From Collinsella aerofaciens (GTDB lineage: Bacteria > Actinomycetota > Coriobacteriia > Coriobacteriales > Coriobacteriaceae): a stretch of 64,000 nucleotides of DNA. This document shows, piece by piece, positions 30,001-36,607 of the stretch. Where the stretch lies: contig NZ_JADMUF010000009.1 of assembly GCF_015546965.1 (NCBI RefSeq), positions 58,628 to 122,627 of the forward strand, read 5' to 3'. Below the pieces are notes generated by a model that worked only from the letters and a program-made list of their open reading frames with translations, had not been told where the DNA came from and did no database searches. The translations under genes and the position numbers were made by a program. Each line of letters begins with the position of its first letter. Position 1 is the stretch's first letter.

Positions 30001-30522
30001 GCCACGACTGCCGAAACCGTGCTCAAGGTAGAGCGCGGCAAGGAAATTGACCTTGCTGCCGCGGCGAGCAATGCGGCCGATGGCGCGCTGCTGCGTGGTG
30101 CCGTGACGTGGACCTCGTCCGACCCGACAATCGCCACGGTCGAGAACGGTAAGGTCAAGGCCCTCAAGAACGGAACCGTCGTCATTACCGTGACGATGCC
30201 CGTTGACGGTGACGCCACGGCGATTGCGACGCTTGCCGAGGATGGCGCTACGGAGACGCCGGTGCCTCAACAGCTCACCGCTTCGGTTACCGTTGAGGTT
30301 GTTGAGCCTGCTGTCGTGCAGAAGCCAACGAACGGCAAGGATAACGGTACCAAGCCCGATGCCAAGGATTCTTCGGGCAAGAAGGATGGCAAGAAGGCCG
30401 CTAAGGGAAGCCTGGCCGAGACGGGCGACAATACTGCCGTGACCGTCGCGGCGCTTGGCGGAACCGGCCTGCTGGCGCTGATTGCCGCGGCGATCGAAAA
30501 ACTGCGCCATCGCGCGGAGTAG
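24085..30522 (+). CDS. Giant wall-anchored surface protein with about 22 Ig-like repeats
   Basis: The 2145-residue protein begins with a signal peptide (RRHVNAAITAGLALTMTVGS, cleavage likely after AFA). Then come about 22 units of 75-100 residues of the bacterial Ig-like group 4 kind, each with a (Y/M)(S/K)DG turn, a strand ending in W, and a G.(Y/F).V.G closing strand. From about residue 1300 the units alternate between a YSDG type opened by VERD/VARN and a MKDG type opened by an acidic VEP/V.V stretch. A single Big_2-like unit (VTWTSSDPTIATVENGKV) precedes a Lys/Gly/Asp-rich wall spacer. The end has the sortase motif LAETGD, a hydrophobic helix and RHRAE. No catalytic domain is seen; adhesion or stalk function is an inference. 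ATG 24085 follows GGGAGG. Confidence 0.88.
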   Translation: MNRRHVNAAITAGLALTMTVGSVPPQAFAEMMQGDTTQVVAEQSDATGAAAASADTTQSTTQDQSEDKIASFASLNDLHVAVGSDATLPQTVAATYESGTAKQENVTWKLNGADAPATLAQLPAGSYEFEGAVAGTTQTVKQRVVIEAAAADPAAVDAANVVAPTSENGHKVVSVESNPIIEKYVGFDNGDYVPSPEVKVKYSDGTEGSAFVQWDEKSIETFASATEESEIAITGQIRGGYANGQWFSLAEPFDVAGVLKVYAPRTTGGTQWSTWTAAGFAPTLTSSVSVYYSNGESRTCPVVWNKISEDQYQNAGTFIVEGHIKDCPSMLVYCTVYVRAVKSVQTELTCTTLTGEAPSLPYSASVVFDNGATEQVPVSWDPVDASLYSKVGTFTVKGKLNGFDNREVTCTVTVKDPKDVLDFDSLRFERVVGDNTPLSTYVYFPVTQSNNTTYTHGYQVTWDNADVSQFQKAGTYTVKGTLTSYDASPVNGLKVTAQVEVREVASIDPLAPVNTPVGVRPTTGSGLPGGVLVTFTDGTKKQCNIAWDPILDTQVANEGSFKLSGSLTYWTNTSSSSTSQVELGDSNRATATISVRALQMPSSTSTSTLIGCQPNMPDSIEATMWNGSRGSFPVQWSTISQDALKNLGQITVNGYFTGSSIPVTATVNICDLEDNNIGKIPYIPGAGLLAPRYLSDLYLSDGSSYYPRYSSGQPYSWDEFPQELLAGQPGEYEITGTIADSLAKIHATAVCGEVKGVNNYSDNGVTLGQSYEDWRVIYPGEEVNLDYFYVSGALQDGTTFDSLGVNWDTYDRCPQKDCTITGTVAGTNIPVKVHVIVTKNWEAQPQTITVLKGSDGTAMLPSYAELVSPDAVEHPDYSHKYAEAKWNTKGFDWTQGGVVRGTATISFSTGNGMQTVDVPIAATVKIARKATSVQGGTIWTVPGTKPMLPEYLEVRYDNDVSSEPQREKVTWDRVAEDAYAKDGSFKVKGKLQGGAEATITVDVCSVTSIAVPERITTANGVVPELPWNVSVATSDGKTHNAQVQWDYIRPSVYTGEPGQVTTVSGALFASGLNGYADGTKTGLTVQTKIVIQGVEKAIDNGEIAVTTKAGTAPAMPSKMAVEMSDGSVSTAAIDWDPIAPEKYEQPGTFYATGHVVGFDTAAVMALLDDDGQKVGVDENGNVTAKVTVADKKAKKVALQPEAVVVNTTVGSMLELPDAVSVYFSDGSARDIRSSLGGIEIEKWTDIDGIDLSKPLAKKGTYKLVGKLKDVDNVNAIAYVNVSEAPRTITKLEAKSFSVASGTSKQELYAQMPKQVVATYSDGSTDLLDIDVWDLSSVTDDLLNGTGTVKITGTVKLNGAKVTCNVTVVDQKAQTPDYVEPIDVIEIADNAKVSDLMDKLPSKVTVVMKDGKTKKETPVKWSQVDSLGRAGNEFEVTGLTDNGMTVKAQVKVTAHIVDFDTVDEIEVERDTKADEAKAKLPTTVTAIYSDGTDSEADVTWDTKGLSDKDFAKEGKVTVMGTVAGTDQKAECTIKVVKPLREIPDHLAGTVDAVTLDDGAKPDAVVAALSKTVKVAMKDGSEVDSEINWTAPKETLTIKKDGTSVVLTGKTKVGNFEVKATVNLAAVVESVADVKLSVARNTAADDITLPAQVTLRMSDGSTKTANVTWDKAPLTATALGELGDITLEGTVEGASVKAKCTVTVVKSDAEIPASVEPVAGVSVPEGASVDVVRDALKGVKATVLMKDGKTTAESEITWTEVPAAAATYGNTVVAKGVTVNGNLPVEVVVTSTTTINKVAEVPQITVERDAKADTVTGQLPKKVAVTYSDGHTDEAVVTWNTDGLDKQLPSVGEYTIEGSVEGATLKATCKLVVETPASEIPVRPATFAPVEVFEASSAADVLKALPKKVSVMMKDGSQEDYNVDWENVPALDWGADDVTVGGKVRGTDLTVSCRVRVKPRPAAKGLVIVDQNGKATTAETVLKVERGKEIDLAAAASNAADGALLRGAVTWTSSDPTIATVENGKVKALKNGTVVITVTMPVDGDATAIATLAEDGATETPVPQQLTASVTVEVVEPAVVQKPTNGKDNGTKPDAKDSSGKKDGKKAAKGSLAETGDNTAVTVAALGGTGLLALIAAAIEKLRHRAE

Positions 30523-30552
30523 CGTCGAGAGCGTAGTGCTTTAGGTCACAAG

Positions 30553-30598
30553 AAGGCCTCCCGGTTCTCGTTGGGGAATCGGGAGGCCTTTCGTTTTG
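30553..30598 (+). terminator. Terminator of the giant surface protein gene
   Basis: AAGGCCTCCCG (30553-30563) pairs perfectly with CGGGAGGCCTT (30580-30590), followed by TTCGTTTT. Confidence 0.9.
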
Positions 30599-30603
30599 CC
30601 ATC

Positions 30604-30642
30604 AGGGCAGCTAATTTGGGACGGGGCTTTTTGACTACCCTG
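30604..30642. repeat. Fragment of a family C arm
   Basis: The stretch GCAGCTAATTTGGGACGGGG followed by CTTTTTGACTACCC resembles one arm of the 8430 palindrome, but no complementary arm lies nearby. A second lone half is at 31881-31912 (GTAGTCAATTTGGGACGGGG). Confidence 0.6.
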
Positions 30643-30653
30643 GTCCCCTTGGC

Positions 30654-30720
30654 AGTTGCGGTGAAATAGGGACTATTTTATGGGCTAGAAGCCTTAAGCA
30701 GTCCGTATTTCACCGCAACT
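30654..30720. repeat. Intergenic palindrome, family A copy 3
   Basis: Arms of 21 bases, 30654-30674 (AGTTGCGGTGAAATAGGGAC) and 30700-30720, pair with one mismatch. The loop has GGGCTAGAAGCCTTAA, as in copy 2. Confidence 0.9.
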
Positions 30721-30744
30721 TAGTTTGGGGACTTGGGGATGAGG

Positions 30745-31833
30745 TTAGCCTAAGCGGACCGGATCGTGGGGGTAGGCGTTGAGGATCTCGACGCCGGACT
30801 CGGTCACCAGGGCAAGGTCCTCGATGCGGACGCCGGTGCGGCCGGGGAGGTAGATGCCCGGCTCAATGGAGAACGTCATGCCCGGCTCGACAACCTGCTC
30901 GTTGACGAGCGAGACGTCGCCCGGCTCGTGGTCCTGCAGACCGATCGAGTGTCCCAGGCGGTGCGTAAAGTACTGTCCATAGCCTGCATCCTCAATCACG
31001 TCGCGCGCGGCGCGGTCCAGGTCGCACATGCGCACGCCCGGTGCGATGAGCGCCTCGGCGGCCTCGTTGGCGCGGCGCACGATGTCGTAGATGCGTGCCG
31101 TCTCCTCGTCCGGCTCGCCCCAAAAGAACGTGCGCGTCATGTCCGAGCAGTAGTTGCGATGACGTCCGCCAATGTCGAACAGCACCACGTCGCCGCGCTT
31201 GAGTACGGTGACGTCGGGCTCGTGGTGCGGGTCGCCGGCGTTGGCGCCAAAGCTCACGATGGGCGGAAAGCTAAAGCCCTCGCAGCCGTGCTTGCGATAC
31301 AGGCCGAGCATCTGGTCGGCAATTTCGCGCTCCGTCACGCCCTCGTGGACGAGCTTGATGGCGTCGGCCATCACGGTGTCGTTGGCGGCCGAGGACATGC
31401 GCATGAGCTCCTGCTCGGCGGCGTCCTTGTGGGCGCGTGCGGCGGTGACGGCAAAGTCGCCCAGGAAGAACTCGCTCGCGGCGTGACGATCCATGAGCGG
31501 CATCAAAAAGCCGGAACGCATGACGGTGTCGATGCCGAGCGGTTTGGTCGGATCGACCTCGCGAGCGATGGCGTCGGACACGACGTCGGTGTCGGTGTGG
31601 TAGGCGACGCGGGCATTGTCATACTCGGGCAGCTGATGCAGCGCGTTGACCAAGATCACGGGCTCGTTACCGCGTGTGAGCAGCACGCCGCAAAAACGCT
31701 CGAACATATCGGCATAAAAGCCGGTCAGATAGTAGATCGACCACGGGTCGTTTACGAGCAACTGCGCGCCGGGGTGCTGAGCCTCGAGCGCATCGAGCAC
31801 GCGCGCCACGCGCTGGTCATCGACATGTGCCAT
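30745..31833 (-). CDS. M24 family metallopeptidase (Xaa-Pro aminopeptidase-like)
   Basis: The 362-residue protein has the creatinase-type N-terminal domain (WSIYYLTGFYADMFERF) and the pita-bread catalytic domain. The five metal ligands are visible in order: Asp in VVLFDIGGR, Asp in CSDMTRTFF, His in THRLGHSIGL, Glu in SIEPGIYLPG and Glu in VRIEDLALV. Such enzymes remove N-terminal residues before proline in peptides; no signal peptide is seen, so it acts in the cytoplasm. It stands alone on the minus strand between palindromes. A sister specificity (for example a prolidase) cannot be excluded. Confidence 0.9.
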   Translation of the reverse strand: MAHVDDQRVARVLDALEAQHPGAQLLVNDPWSIYYLTGFYADMFERFCGVLLTRGNEPVILVNALHQLPEYDNARVAYHTDTDVVSDAIAREVDPTKPLGIDTVMRSGFLMPLMDRHAASEFFLGDFAVTAARAHKDAAEQELMRMSSAANDTVMADAIKLVHEGVTEREIADQMLGLYRKHGCEGFSFPPIVSFGANAGDPHHEPDVTVLKRGDVVLFDIGGRHRNYCSDMTRTFFWGEPDEETARIYDIVRRANEAAEALIAPGVRMCDLDRAARDVIEDAGYGQYFTHRLGHSIGLQDHEPGDVSLVNEQVVEPGMTFSIEPGIYLPGRTGVRIEDLALVTESGVEILNAYPHDPVRLG

Positions 31834-31931
31834 GAAACATCCTTTCGCTAGGGTGCCACCATGGTATCCCCAATGCCGGTGTAGTCAATTTGGGACGGGG
31901 CTATTTTAGCTGCGTCAAACATGCGGAATGA

Positions 31932-31999
31932 TTTTTCTGGGACGGGGATTAAACAATCATTGGGTGGCGAATGATTATTAAATCCCCGTCCCAGAAAAA
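31932..31999. repeat. Intergenic palindrome, family C copy
   Basis: Arms TTTTTCTGGGACGGGGATT (31932-31950) and its complement (31981-31999) pair perfectly, with an inner AATCATT/AATGATT pair extending the stem. It lies upstream of the M24 peptidase gene. Together with the 32059 and 32261 palindromes it fills most of the 528-base gap 31834-32361, which has no gene. Confidence 0.88.
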
Positions 32000-32058
32000 A
32001 CATTTGAGCGAACGTTCGGACAAAAGTAGCCATAAGAGGCCAGTCCCAAATGGGCTGG

Positions 32059-32218
32059 TTTCAAAACTATGGCGGATTACGGGGCTGGACCTGTATTACA
32101 TGACCATGGGAAAAATTGCGAATTTAAAACTGCAGGTAGACGGCTTATCAAAAATCGAAAATTGCCGGTATGGATGGGGGTCTCCGAATCGGCCCCGTAA
32201 TCCGGCATAGTTTTGAAA
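32059..32218. repeat. Intergenic palindrome with conserved core, family B copy 2
   Basis: Arms of 27 bases, 32059-32085 (TTTCAAAACTATGGCGG...) and 32192-32218, pair with one mismatch. The arms are unrelated to those of copy 1 at 8261. The centre holds TTTAAAACTGCAGGTAGACGG (32123-32143) and CCGGTATGG (32165-32173), nearly the same as in copy 1. Confidence 0.85.
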
Positions 32219-32260
32219 TGGCACTAAAGTGGGCACAGGCTAAATACCGATTCCAAGGGT

Positions 32261-32327
32261 AGTTGCGGTGGAATAGTTCCTGGATGCCGGGGTAATGGCC
32301 TAAAACAGGAACTATTCCACCGCAACT
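32261..32327. repeat. Intergenic palindrome, family A copy 4
   Basis: Perfect 22-bp arms, 32261-32282 (AGTTGCGGTGGAATAG...) and 32306-32327, with a 23-base loop. Arm sequence equals that of copy 1 at 8143. Confidence 0.9.
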
Positions 32328-32361
32328 GTAGGGGGATGAAGCCCCGTCCTAAATGAACCAT

Positions 32362-32760
32362 CTAGGCTGGGTCGATGTCCATGCTGGCGATGAGGTCGAT
32401 GCCCGTGTTGAGGAGGTCTTCTAGAACGACGTCGCCCATGCGGATGGGGGCGTCGACGACCAAGCCGCGGATGAGGTCCATGGCCTGGGCGTGGAGCGCC
32501 AGCGGGATGGCTGCGGCCGTGCGCACGGGTAGCAGCACCTCGTCGCCGCCGGATACGGCCACGGTGGTGGTGAGCATGCGCATGGGGCAGGTGAGCTCCT
32601 GATGCGCGAATTTATCGCCGCGTGGGCAGCTGTTGCCGGTTACGGAGCGCACCTCTATCACGGCGCCGTCTGCGCTGCGCTCTACCTTCACGGTCAGGAG
32701 GCACTCGGATGGGCAGGTGGTGCAGTTGAACTGCAGCGTCTCGATCGTGTTTGTGCTCAT
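32362..32760 (-). CDS. DUF1667 protein
   Basis: The 132-residue protein belongs to DUF1667, a small Cys-containing family that accompanies GlpA-like and NAD(P)/FAD oxidoreductase genes in many anaerobes. Conserved Cys are in NCTTCPSEC near the N terminus and in GNSCPRG and ELTCPMR, suggesting an iron-sulfur or zinc site. Its function is unknown; an electron-carrying role with its two neighbours is an inference. ATG 32760 lies four bases after the end of the upstream oxidoreductase gene. It is the last gene of a three-gene minus-strand operon. Confidence 0.85.
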   Translation of the reverse strand: MSTNTIETLQFNCTTCPSECLLTVKVERSADGAVIEVRSVTGNSCPRGDKFAHQELTCPMRMLTTTVAVSGGDEVLLPVRTAAAIPLALHAQAMDLIRGLVVDAPIRMGDVVLEDLLNTGIDLIASMDIDPA

Positions 32761-32764
32761 GGCC

Positions 32765-34156
32765 TTACGCCTCCTCAACGGGATCGACGGACAGGACAAT
32801 CTCGCTAACACCCAGGTCGAGTGCGCGCTGAATCGCCTTTGCCGGCAGCGGAAAGCTCTCCATTACGCTCGGTTTAAACGGGCGGACCTTGCCTGCAAAC
32901 AGTTCCTCGTCGCCTGCCAGAATGCGCACGCGGGCGGCGTCGACCGGTCGGCGCACACGGAAGTTAAGTTTGGTGGGTGTCACAGCCGTAATGCGTCCCG
33001 GCAGTGCGTAGCCTGCAATGCCGGCGGGGGAGACCGTTAGCTGGCAACTCGCGCCCGCATCGGCCCCAGCACCACAGCCCAGCGCGTACGCCGCCGCAGC
33101 CGCACCGGCGCGCTCGGATTCGGTCGTCACGTTGTCTGCCAGGTCGTGCACGTGTAGCACGTTTCCGCAGGCAAAGATGCCGGGCACGCCCGTTTGCAGG
33201 CTCTGGTCCACCACGGCGCCGCGCGTGCGCGGGTCAAGTTCAACGCCCGCGCCCACCGAAAGCTCGTTCTCGGGAATCAGACCCACCGAAAGCAGCAGCG
33301 TGTCGCACGGAACAACGCGCTCGGTCCCCGGAATGGGTGCCAGGTGCTCGTCGACCTTACTCACCTCGACGGCCTCCACGCGATCGTGTCCGATCACGCG
33401 CGTGACGGTGGTGGACAGGTGCAGCGGAATGCCAAAGTCGTCCAGGCAGTTCTTTACGTTGCGGCGCAGACCGTTGGCGTATGGCATGAGCTCGTACACG
33501 CCCTCGACCGAAATCCCCTCGAGCGTGCAGCGGCGCGCCATGATAAGCCCGATGTCGCCCGAGCCCAAAATGACGGTGCGCGAGCCGGGCTTGAGGTTTT
33601 CGATATTGATATATCGCTGCGCCAGGCCCGCCGTAAACACGCCGGCGGGACGGCTGCCGGGGATCTTGATCTCGCTGCGCGTGCGCTCGCGGCATCCCAT
33701 AGCAAGGACGACCGCACGCCCGGTGAGCTGCAGCATGCCGGTACGGCTCATGAGCGTGACGGTATGGACTGAGGCATCTCCTGTACCTTCGTCCGTGTCC
33801 GGGTCGCCCACACGCGCGCCCTCGCTCGAATCAATCCCAAGCACCATGCTGCCCAAGAACAGCTCAATGTCGGTCGTGCGCACCTGGTCGAAAAAGCGCT
33901 GCGCGTACTCGGGACCGGTGAGCTCCTGCTTAAAGTGCGAAAGGCCAAAACCGGGGTGGATGCATTGGCGCAGGATACCGCCCAGATGCTGCTCGCGCTC
34001 CACGATGGCTACGCGCGCGCCGGCCTTATGTGCGGCAAGCGCAGCCGCCATGCCAGCAGGTCCACCGCCGATGACGACCACGTCGAAGGCCTGCGTTGAC
34101 ACCGACGCTACAGCTCCGGCTTCCGCGCGTCCGTCGCGCATATCAAACGTCGCCAT
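32765..34156 (-). CDS. NAD(P)/FAD-dependent oxidoreductase of the GlpA/DUF1667 operon
   Basis: The 463-residue flavoprotein has an FAD Rossmann motif VVVIGGGPAGMAAALAAHKAG (about residues 26-46), a second dinucleotide motif VILGSGDIGLIMARR, and the closing GIFACGNVLHVHDL. An RQCIHPGFG segment follows the first strand. It likely moves electrons between NAD(P)H and its partner GlpA-like enzyme. It starts one base after the upstream gene ends and is followed by DUF1667, so all three form one operon. The C-terminal 100 residues are an extra domain of unknown role. Confidence 0.87.
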   Translation of the reverse strand: MATFDMRDGRAEAGAVASVSTQAFDVVVIGGGPAGMAAALAAHKAGARVAIVEREQHLGGILRQCIHPGFGLSHFKQELTGPEYAQRFFDQVRTTDIELFLGSMVLGIDSSEGARVGDPDTDEGTGDASVHTVTLMSRTGMLQLTGRAVVLAMGCRERTRSEIKIPGSRPAGVFTAGLAQRYINIENLKPGSRTVILGSGDIGLIMARRCTLEGISVEGVYELMPYANGLRRNVKNCLDDFGIPLHLSTTVTRVIGHDRVEAVEVSKVDEHLAPIPGTERVVPCDTLLLSVGLIPENELSVGAGVELDPRTRGAVVDQSLQTGVPGIFACGNVLHVHDLADNVTTESERAGAAAAAYALGCGAGADAGASCQLTVSPAGIAGYALPGRITAVTPTKLNFRVRRPVDAARVRILAGDEELFAGKVRPFKPSVMESFPLPAKAIQRALDLGVSEIVLSVDPVEEA

Positions 34157-34157
34157 C

Positions 34158-35618
34158 TTAGCGCACCCCCCCCTTTAGCGGTCCCTCGACCAACCACGAT
34201 CCGGCATCCTCCAACAACACCTTGCTAGGGTCGCAGCCCAGTTCGCGCGCCAGGATCGTTACCACTCGGCTCTGGCAAAAGCCGCTCTGGCACCGACCCA
34301 TGCCGGCACGACAGCGGCGCTTGACGCCCTCGACCGAAACCGCGCCCGGGCGGCGTCGGATCGCGGCCACGATCTCGGCCTCGGGCACCGTCTCGCAGCG
34401 GCAGACAATCTGCCCCCACGCGGGGTCGGACTCAATGAGCTCTTCCTTGCGCACAAGCGGGGCGCGGTCAAAGTCATCCGGCGCGCGGCGTATCGGGTCC
34501 CAATCGTCCCGTTTGCGCAGGACCACGCCGGCATCGCGCAGTACCTGCTCCATGCGCTCGGCAATGGCCGGCGCGCTCGCCACGCCCGGCGACTGAATGC
34601 CCGCCGCCTGGAACAGGCCCGGCACCACGGCTGACTGCCCAATAAAGAAGTCGTTTGTTCCCTTAATGACCGGGCGTCCGCCGGCAAACGCGCGCACCAC
34701 GCGGCGCGTGCCCAGGTCGGGCACCAGCTTGCGCGCGCCGGTCAGCAGTGCGTCGACATCGGTCGCGTAGGTCTGAGTATCGCCCGGCTCGCGTACAGCG
34801 GCGGTCGCGGTGATTACGGTGTTGCCGTGCACGGTGCCCGTGACGATAACGCCCTTGGAAACCGGCGTGGGAACAGGGTAGAGCGGCATGAGCGCACGCG
34901 GCTCCTTGTCCAGCACCACAATATTGCCCTGGCGCCAGACCATCTGGAACTCCTCGGCGCCGGCCATGTGCGAGATGTCCGCGGCTCCGTTGCCTGCGGC
35001 GTTGATCAGGTAACGGCAGCGCACATCGCCGGCGGGCGTCACCAGCGTAAAGCGCGCGGCTCCGTCATCCGAGCCGGCAACTTCAATGGCCTCCACCGGT
35101 GCGGAGCGCATAAACGTCACGCCGTTGGCGACCGCGTTCTCCAGCGCGGCGATGGCGACCTCAAACGGGTCGACGTAACCGGTCGAAGGGCACCACAACG
35201 CGCACGTCGCCTTAGCACTCGCACGTGGCTCCAGCTCATGGATGCGATCGGGGCCTATAATCGACAGTGCGGGCACGCCGTTGGCAAGGCCATTCTGGCG
35301 CAGCTTCTCCAGGTGCGCTCGGTCTTCGTCGTTGAAGCCCAGCACCATCGACCCGGTGCGGCGGAACAAAAATCCCAGCTCCTGGGCCCAGGTGCCATAC
35401 AGCTCGCAACCGCGGGCGTTGACCTGCGCCTTTACGGTGCCCGGCGCCGGATCGTAGCCTGCGTGCACCAGGCCGCCGTTGGCCTTCGACGCGCCCATGG
35501 CGATGTCGTTCGCCGCCTCGATCGCGCATATGGACAGGTCATAGCGCGCGAGCTGCCGCGCGATGGCGCACCCGGTAATGCCCGCGCCCACAATTGCGAT
35601 ATCAAACGTTTCTGCCAC
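34158..35618 (-). CDS. GlpA-like FAD-dependent dehydrogenase with C-terminal [2Fe-2S] domain
   Basis: The 486-residue protein is of the DAO/GlpA family: FAD motif IAIVGAGITGCAIARQLARYD at the N terminus, ASKANGGLVHAGYDP in the substrate side, and a BFD-like [2Fe-2S] domain at about residues 395-460 (VCRCETV, then CRAGMGRCQSGFC). Anaerobic glycerol-3-phosphate dehydrogenase is the best known relative, but L-2-hydroxy acid oxidation is also possible. It heads the three-gene operon. A TTGACA-N3-TGTCAA dyad lies 18 bases upstream of the start. No membrane anchor subunit is nearby. Confidence 0.85.
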   Translation of the reverse strand: MAETFDIAIVGAGITGCAIARQLARYDLSICAIEAANDIAMGASKANGGLVHAGYDPAPGTVKAQVNARGCELYGTWAQELGFLFRRTGSMVLGFNDEDRAHLEKLRQNGLANGVPALSIIGPDRIHELEPRASAKATCALWCPSTGYVDPFEVAIAALENAVANGVTFMRSAPVEAIEVAGSDDGAARFTLVTPAGDVRCRYLINAAGNGAADISHMAGAEEFQMVWRQGNIVVLDKEPRALMPLYPVPTPVSKGVIVTGTVHGNTVITATAAVREPGDTQTYATDVDALLTGARKLVPDLGTRRVVRAFAGGRPVIKGTNDFFIGQSAVVPGLFQAAGIQSPGVASAPAIAERMEQVLRDAGVVLRKRDDWDPIRRAPDDFDRAPLVRKEELIESDPAWGQIVCRCETVPEAEIVAAIRRRPGAVSVEGVKRRCRAGMGRCQSGFCQSRVVTILARELGCDPSKVLLEDAGSWLVEGPLKGGVR

Positions 35619-35635
35619 GGTGCCTCCAAGACAAG

Positions 35636-35650
35636 TTGACAGGCTGTCAA
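35636..35650. promoter_or_regulatory. Operator-like dyad upstream of the GlpA-like operon
   Basis: TTGACAGGCTGTCAA is a dyad of two 6-base halves around three bases, only 18 bases before the start codon. A repressor or activator site is likely. The regulator is not evident in the window. Confidence 0.55.
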
Positions 35651-35722
35651 TAAGACTATCCTACGGTCTACACACCACCAGCGCAGCGGCAATGCGGCGA
35701 ACAGCCCCACAGCACCCGCCAA

Positions 35723-35768
35723 CGGCAGGCGAGGGGAGACTTAGTAACGTGAACGACCTCGTCTGCCG
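35723..35768. other. Hairpin in the divergent gap
   Basis: CGGCAGGCGAGG (35723-35734) and CCTCGTCTGCCG (35757-35768) pair with one mismatch around a 22-base loop. There is no T run. The role is unknown. Confidence 0.4.
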
Positions 35769-35787
35769 GCTCTAACGTTGTGGTTTT

Positions 35788-35925
35788 GTTTCGATTTGTA
35801 ACAACAAAGGGAAGGTTTGGGTCCCAGATGTTACAGATTGAGACGTTAGTCTGACGGCGCAACCGTTTGTCTCGATCTGTAACACCTAGACCCGGATTCC
35901 GCTCCCACCTGTTACAGATTGAGAT
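35788..35925. repeat. Family E: four alternating 16-base repeats at a 41-base period (BIME-like)
   Basis: The unit TGTTACAGATTGAGA(C/T) occurs at 35829-35844 and 35910-35925 on the plus strand, and its complement at 35788-35803 and 35869-35884. Starts are 41, 40 and 41 bases apart. Orientation alternates, giving two hairpins with 25-base loops. Spacers are unrelated to each other. This resembles bacterial interspersed mosaic elements rather than a CRISPR array. It sits between the GlpA-like operon and the divergent zinc-ribbon gene. Confidence 0.85.
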
Positions 35926-36024
35926 GTTTGTGTCCGCGCCAGCCCCGCCCCTAGCCGTGGTCCCATATAAACAAACCCCGTGGTAAACTTGACCGGACTG
36001 TTAATATTCCGAAAGGTACCCGTA

Positions 36025-36456
36025 ATGTCCAAGTACATCTCCGAGCTCATGTCGCCGCAGCTTATGGGCGTCGTCTATGCCTTTGTTGGCTTTATCATCG
36101 CCCTGTATGTGCTGTCGGTCGTCTATGTGTTCATCGACGCTCGCCGCCGCGGTGCCAGCGCCTACGTGGCATGGGGCATCATCGCCCTCATCCCGTTTGT
36201 AGGCCTCATCGCCTACCTGGTCCTGCGCCCGCACTCCTACGCGTCCGACCGCGAGGAGCAGGAGCTGGACATGGCCCTGCGCGAGCGCCAGCTTGCCCAG
36301 TACGGCACCTGCCCGCAGTGCGGTGCGCCCATCGAGAAGGACTTCGTCGTCTGCCCGGTGTGCGACACCCAGGTTCGCAACGTCTGTCCCAGCTGCCATC
36401 GCCCGCTCGATGCGCACTGGAAGGTCTGCCCCTACTGCCGAACTCGCATCCAGTAA
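36025..36456 (+). CDS. Membrane protein with PLDc_N-type helices and double zinc ribbon
   Basis: The 143-residue protein starts with two hydrophobic helices (about residues 13-36 and 47-66) like the PLDc_N module, ending VLRPHSY. A charged helix follows, then two zinc ribbons with CxxC pairs: CPQCG, CPVC, CPSC and CPYC. Such proteins are small inner-membrane proteins of unknown function. ATG 36025 has AAAGG eight bases upstream. It is monocistronic, ended by a hairpin at 36548. Confidence 0.85.
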   Translation: MSKYISELMSPQLMGVVYAFVGFIIALYVLSVVYVFIDARRRGASAYVAWGIIALIPFVGLIAYLVLRPHSYASDREEQELDMALRERQLAQYGTCPQCGAPIEKDFVVCPVCDTQVRNVCPSCHRPLDAHWKVCPYCRTRIQ

Positions 36457-36547
36457 CGCATCCATCGCCGGGCCGGCCACAAGCCACGGGCACCGTGCGC
36501 CCCGCGCAAGCCACCCGCCCTCACACGATGAAGCATGCGTAGAAAAT

Positions 36548-36578
36548 CGCCCGCCGTGCCATTAAGGTGCGGCGGGCG
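36548..36578 (+). terminator. Hairpin after the zinc-ribbon gene
   Basis: CGCCCGCCG (36548-36556) pairs perfectly with CGGCGGGCG (36570-36578). It is followed by CTTGT only, so it is a weak terminator that overlaps the start of the thrS promoter region. Confidence 0.6.
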
Positions 36579-36579
36579 C

Positions 36580-36607
36580 TTGTATACCAAGGCAACCTGC
36601 CTATAAT
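36580..36607 (+). promoter_or_regulatory. Probable thrS promoter
   Basis: TTGTAT (36580-36585) and a perfect TATAAT (36602-36607) are 16 bases apart. Confidence 0.7.

Noticed and set aside
35788-35925. CRISPR-like array
   Set aside because: Only four units, orientation alternates, repeats are 16 bases and no cas genes are near; BIME-like repeat is the better reading.
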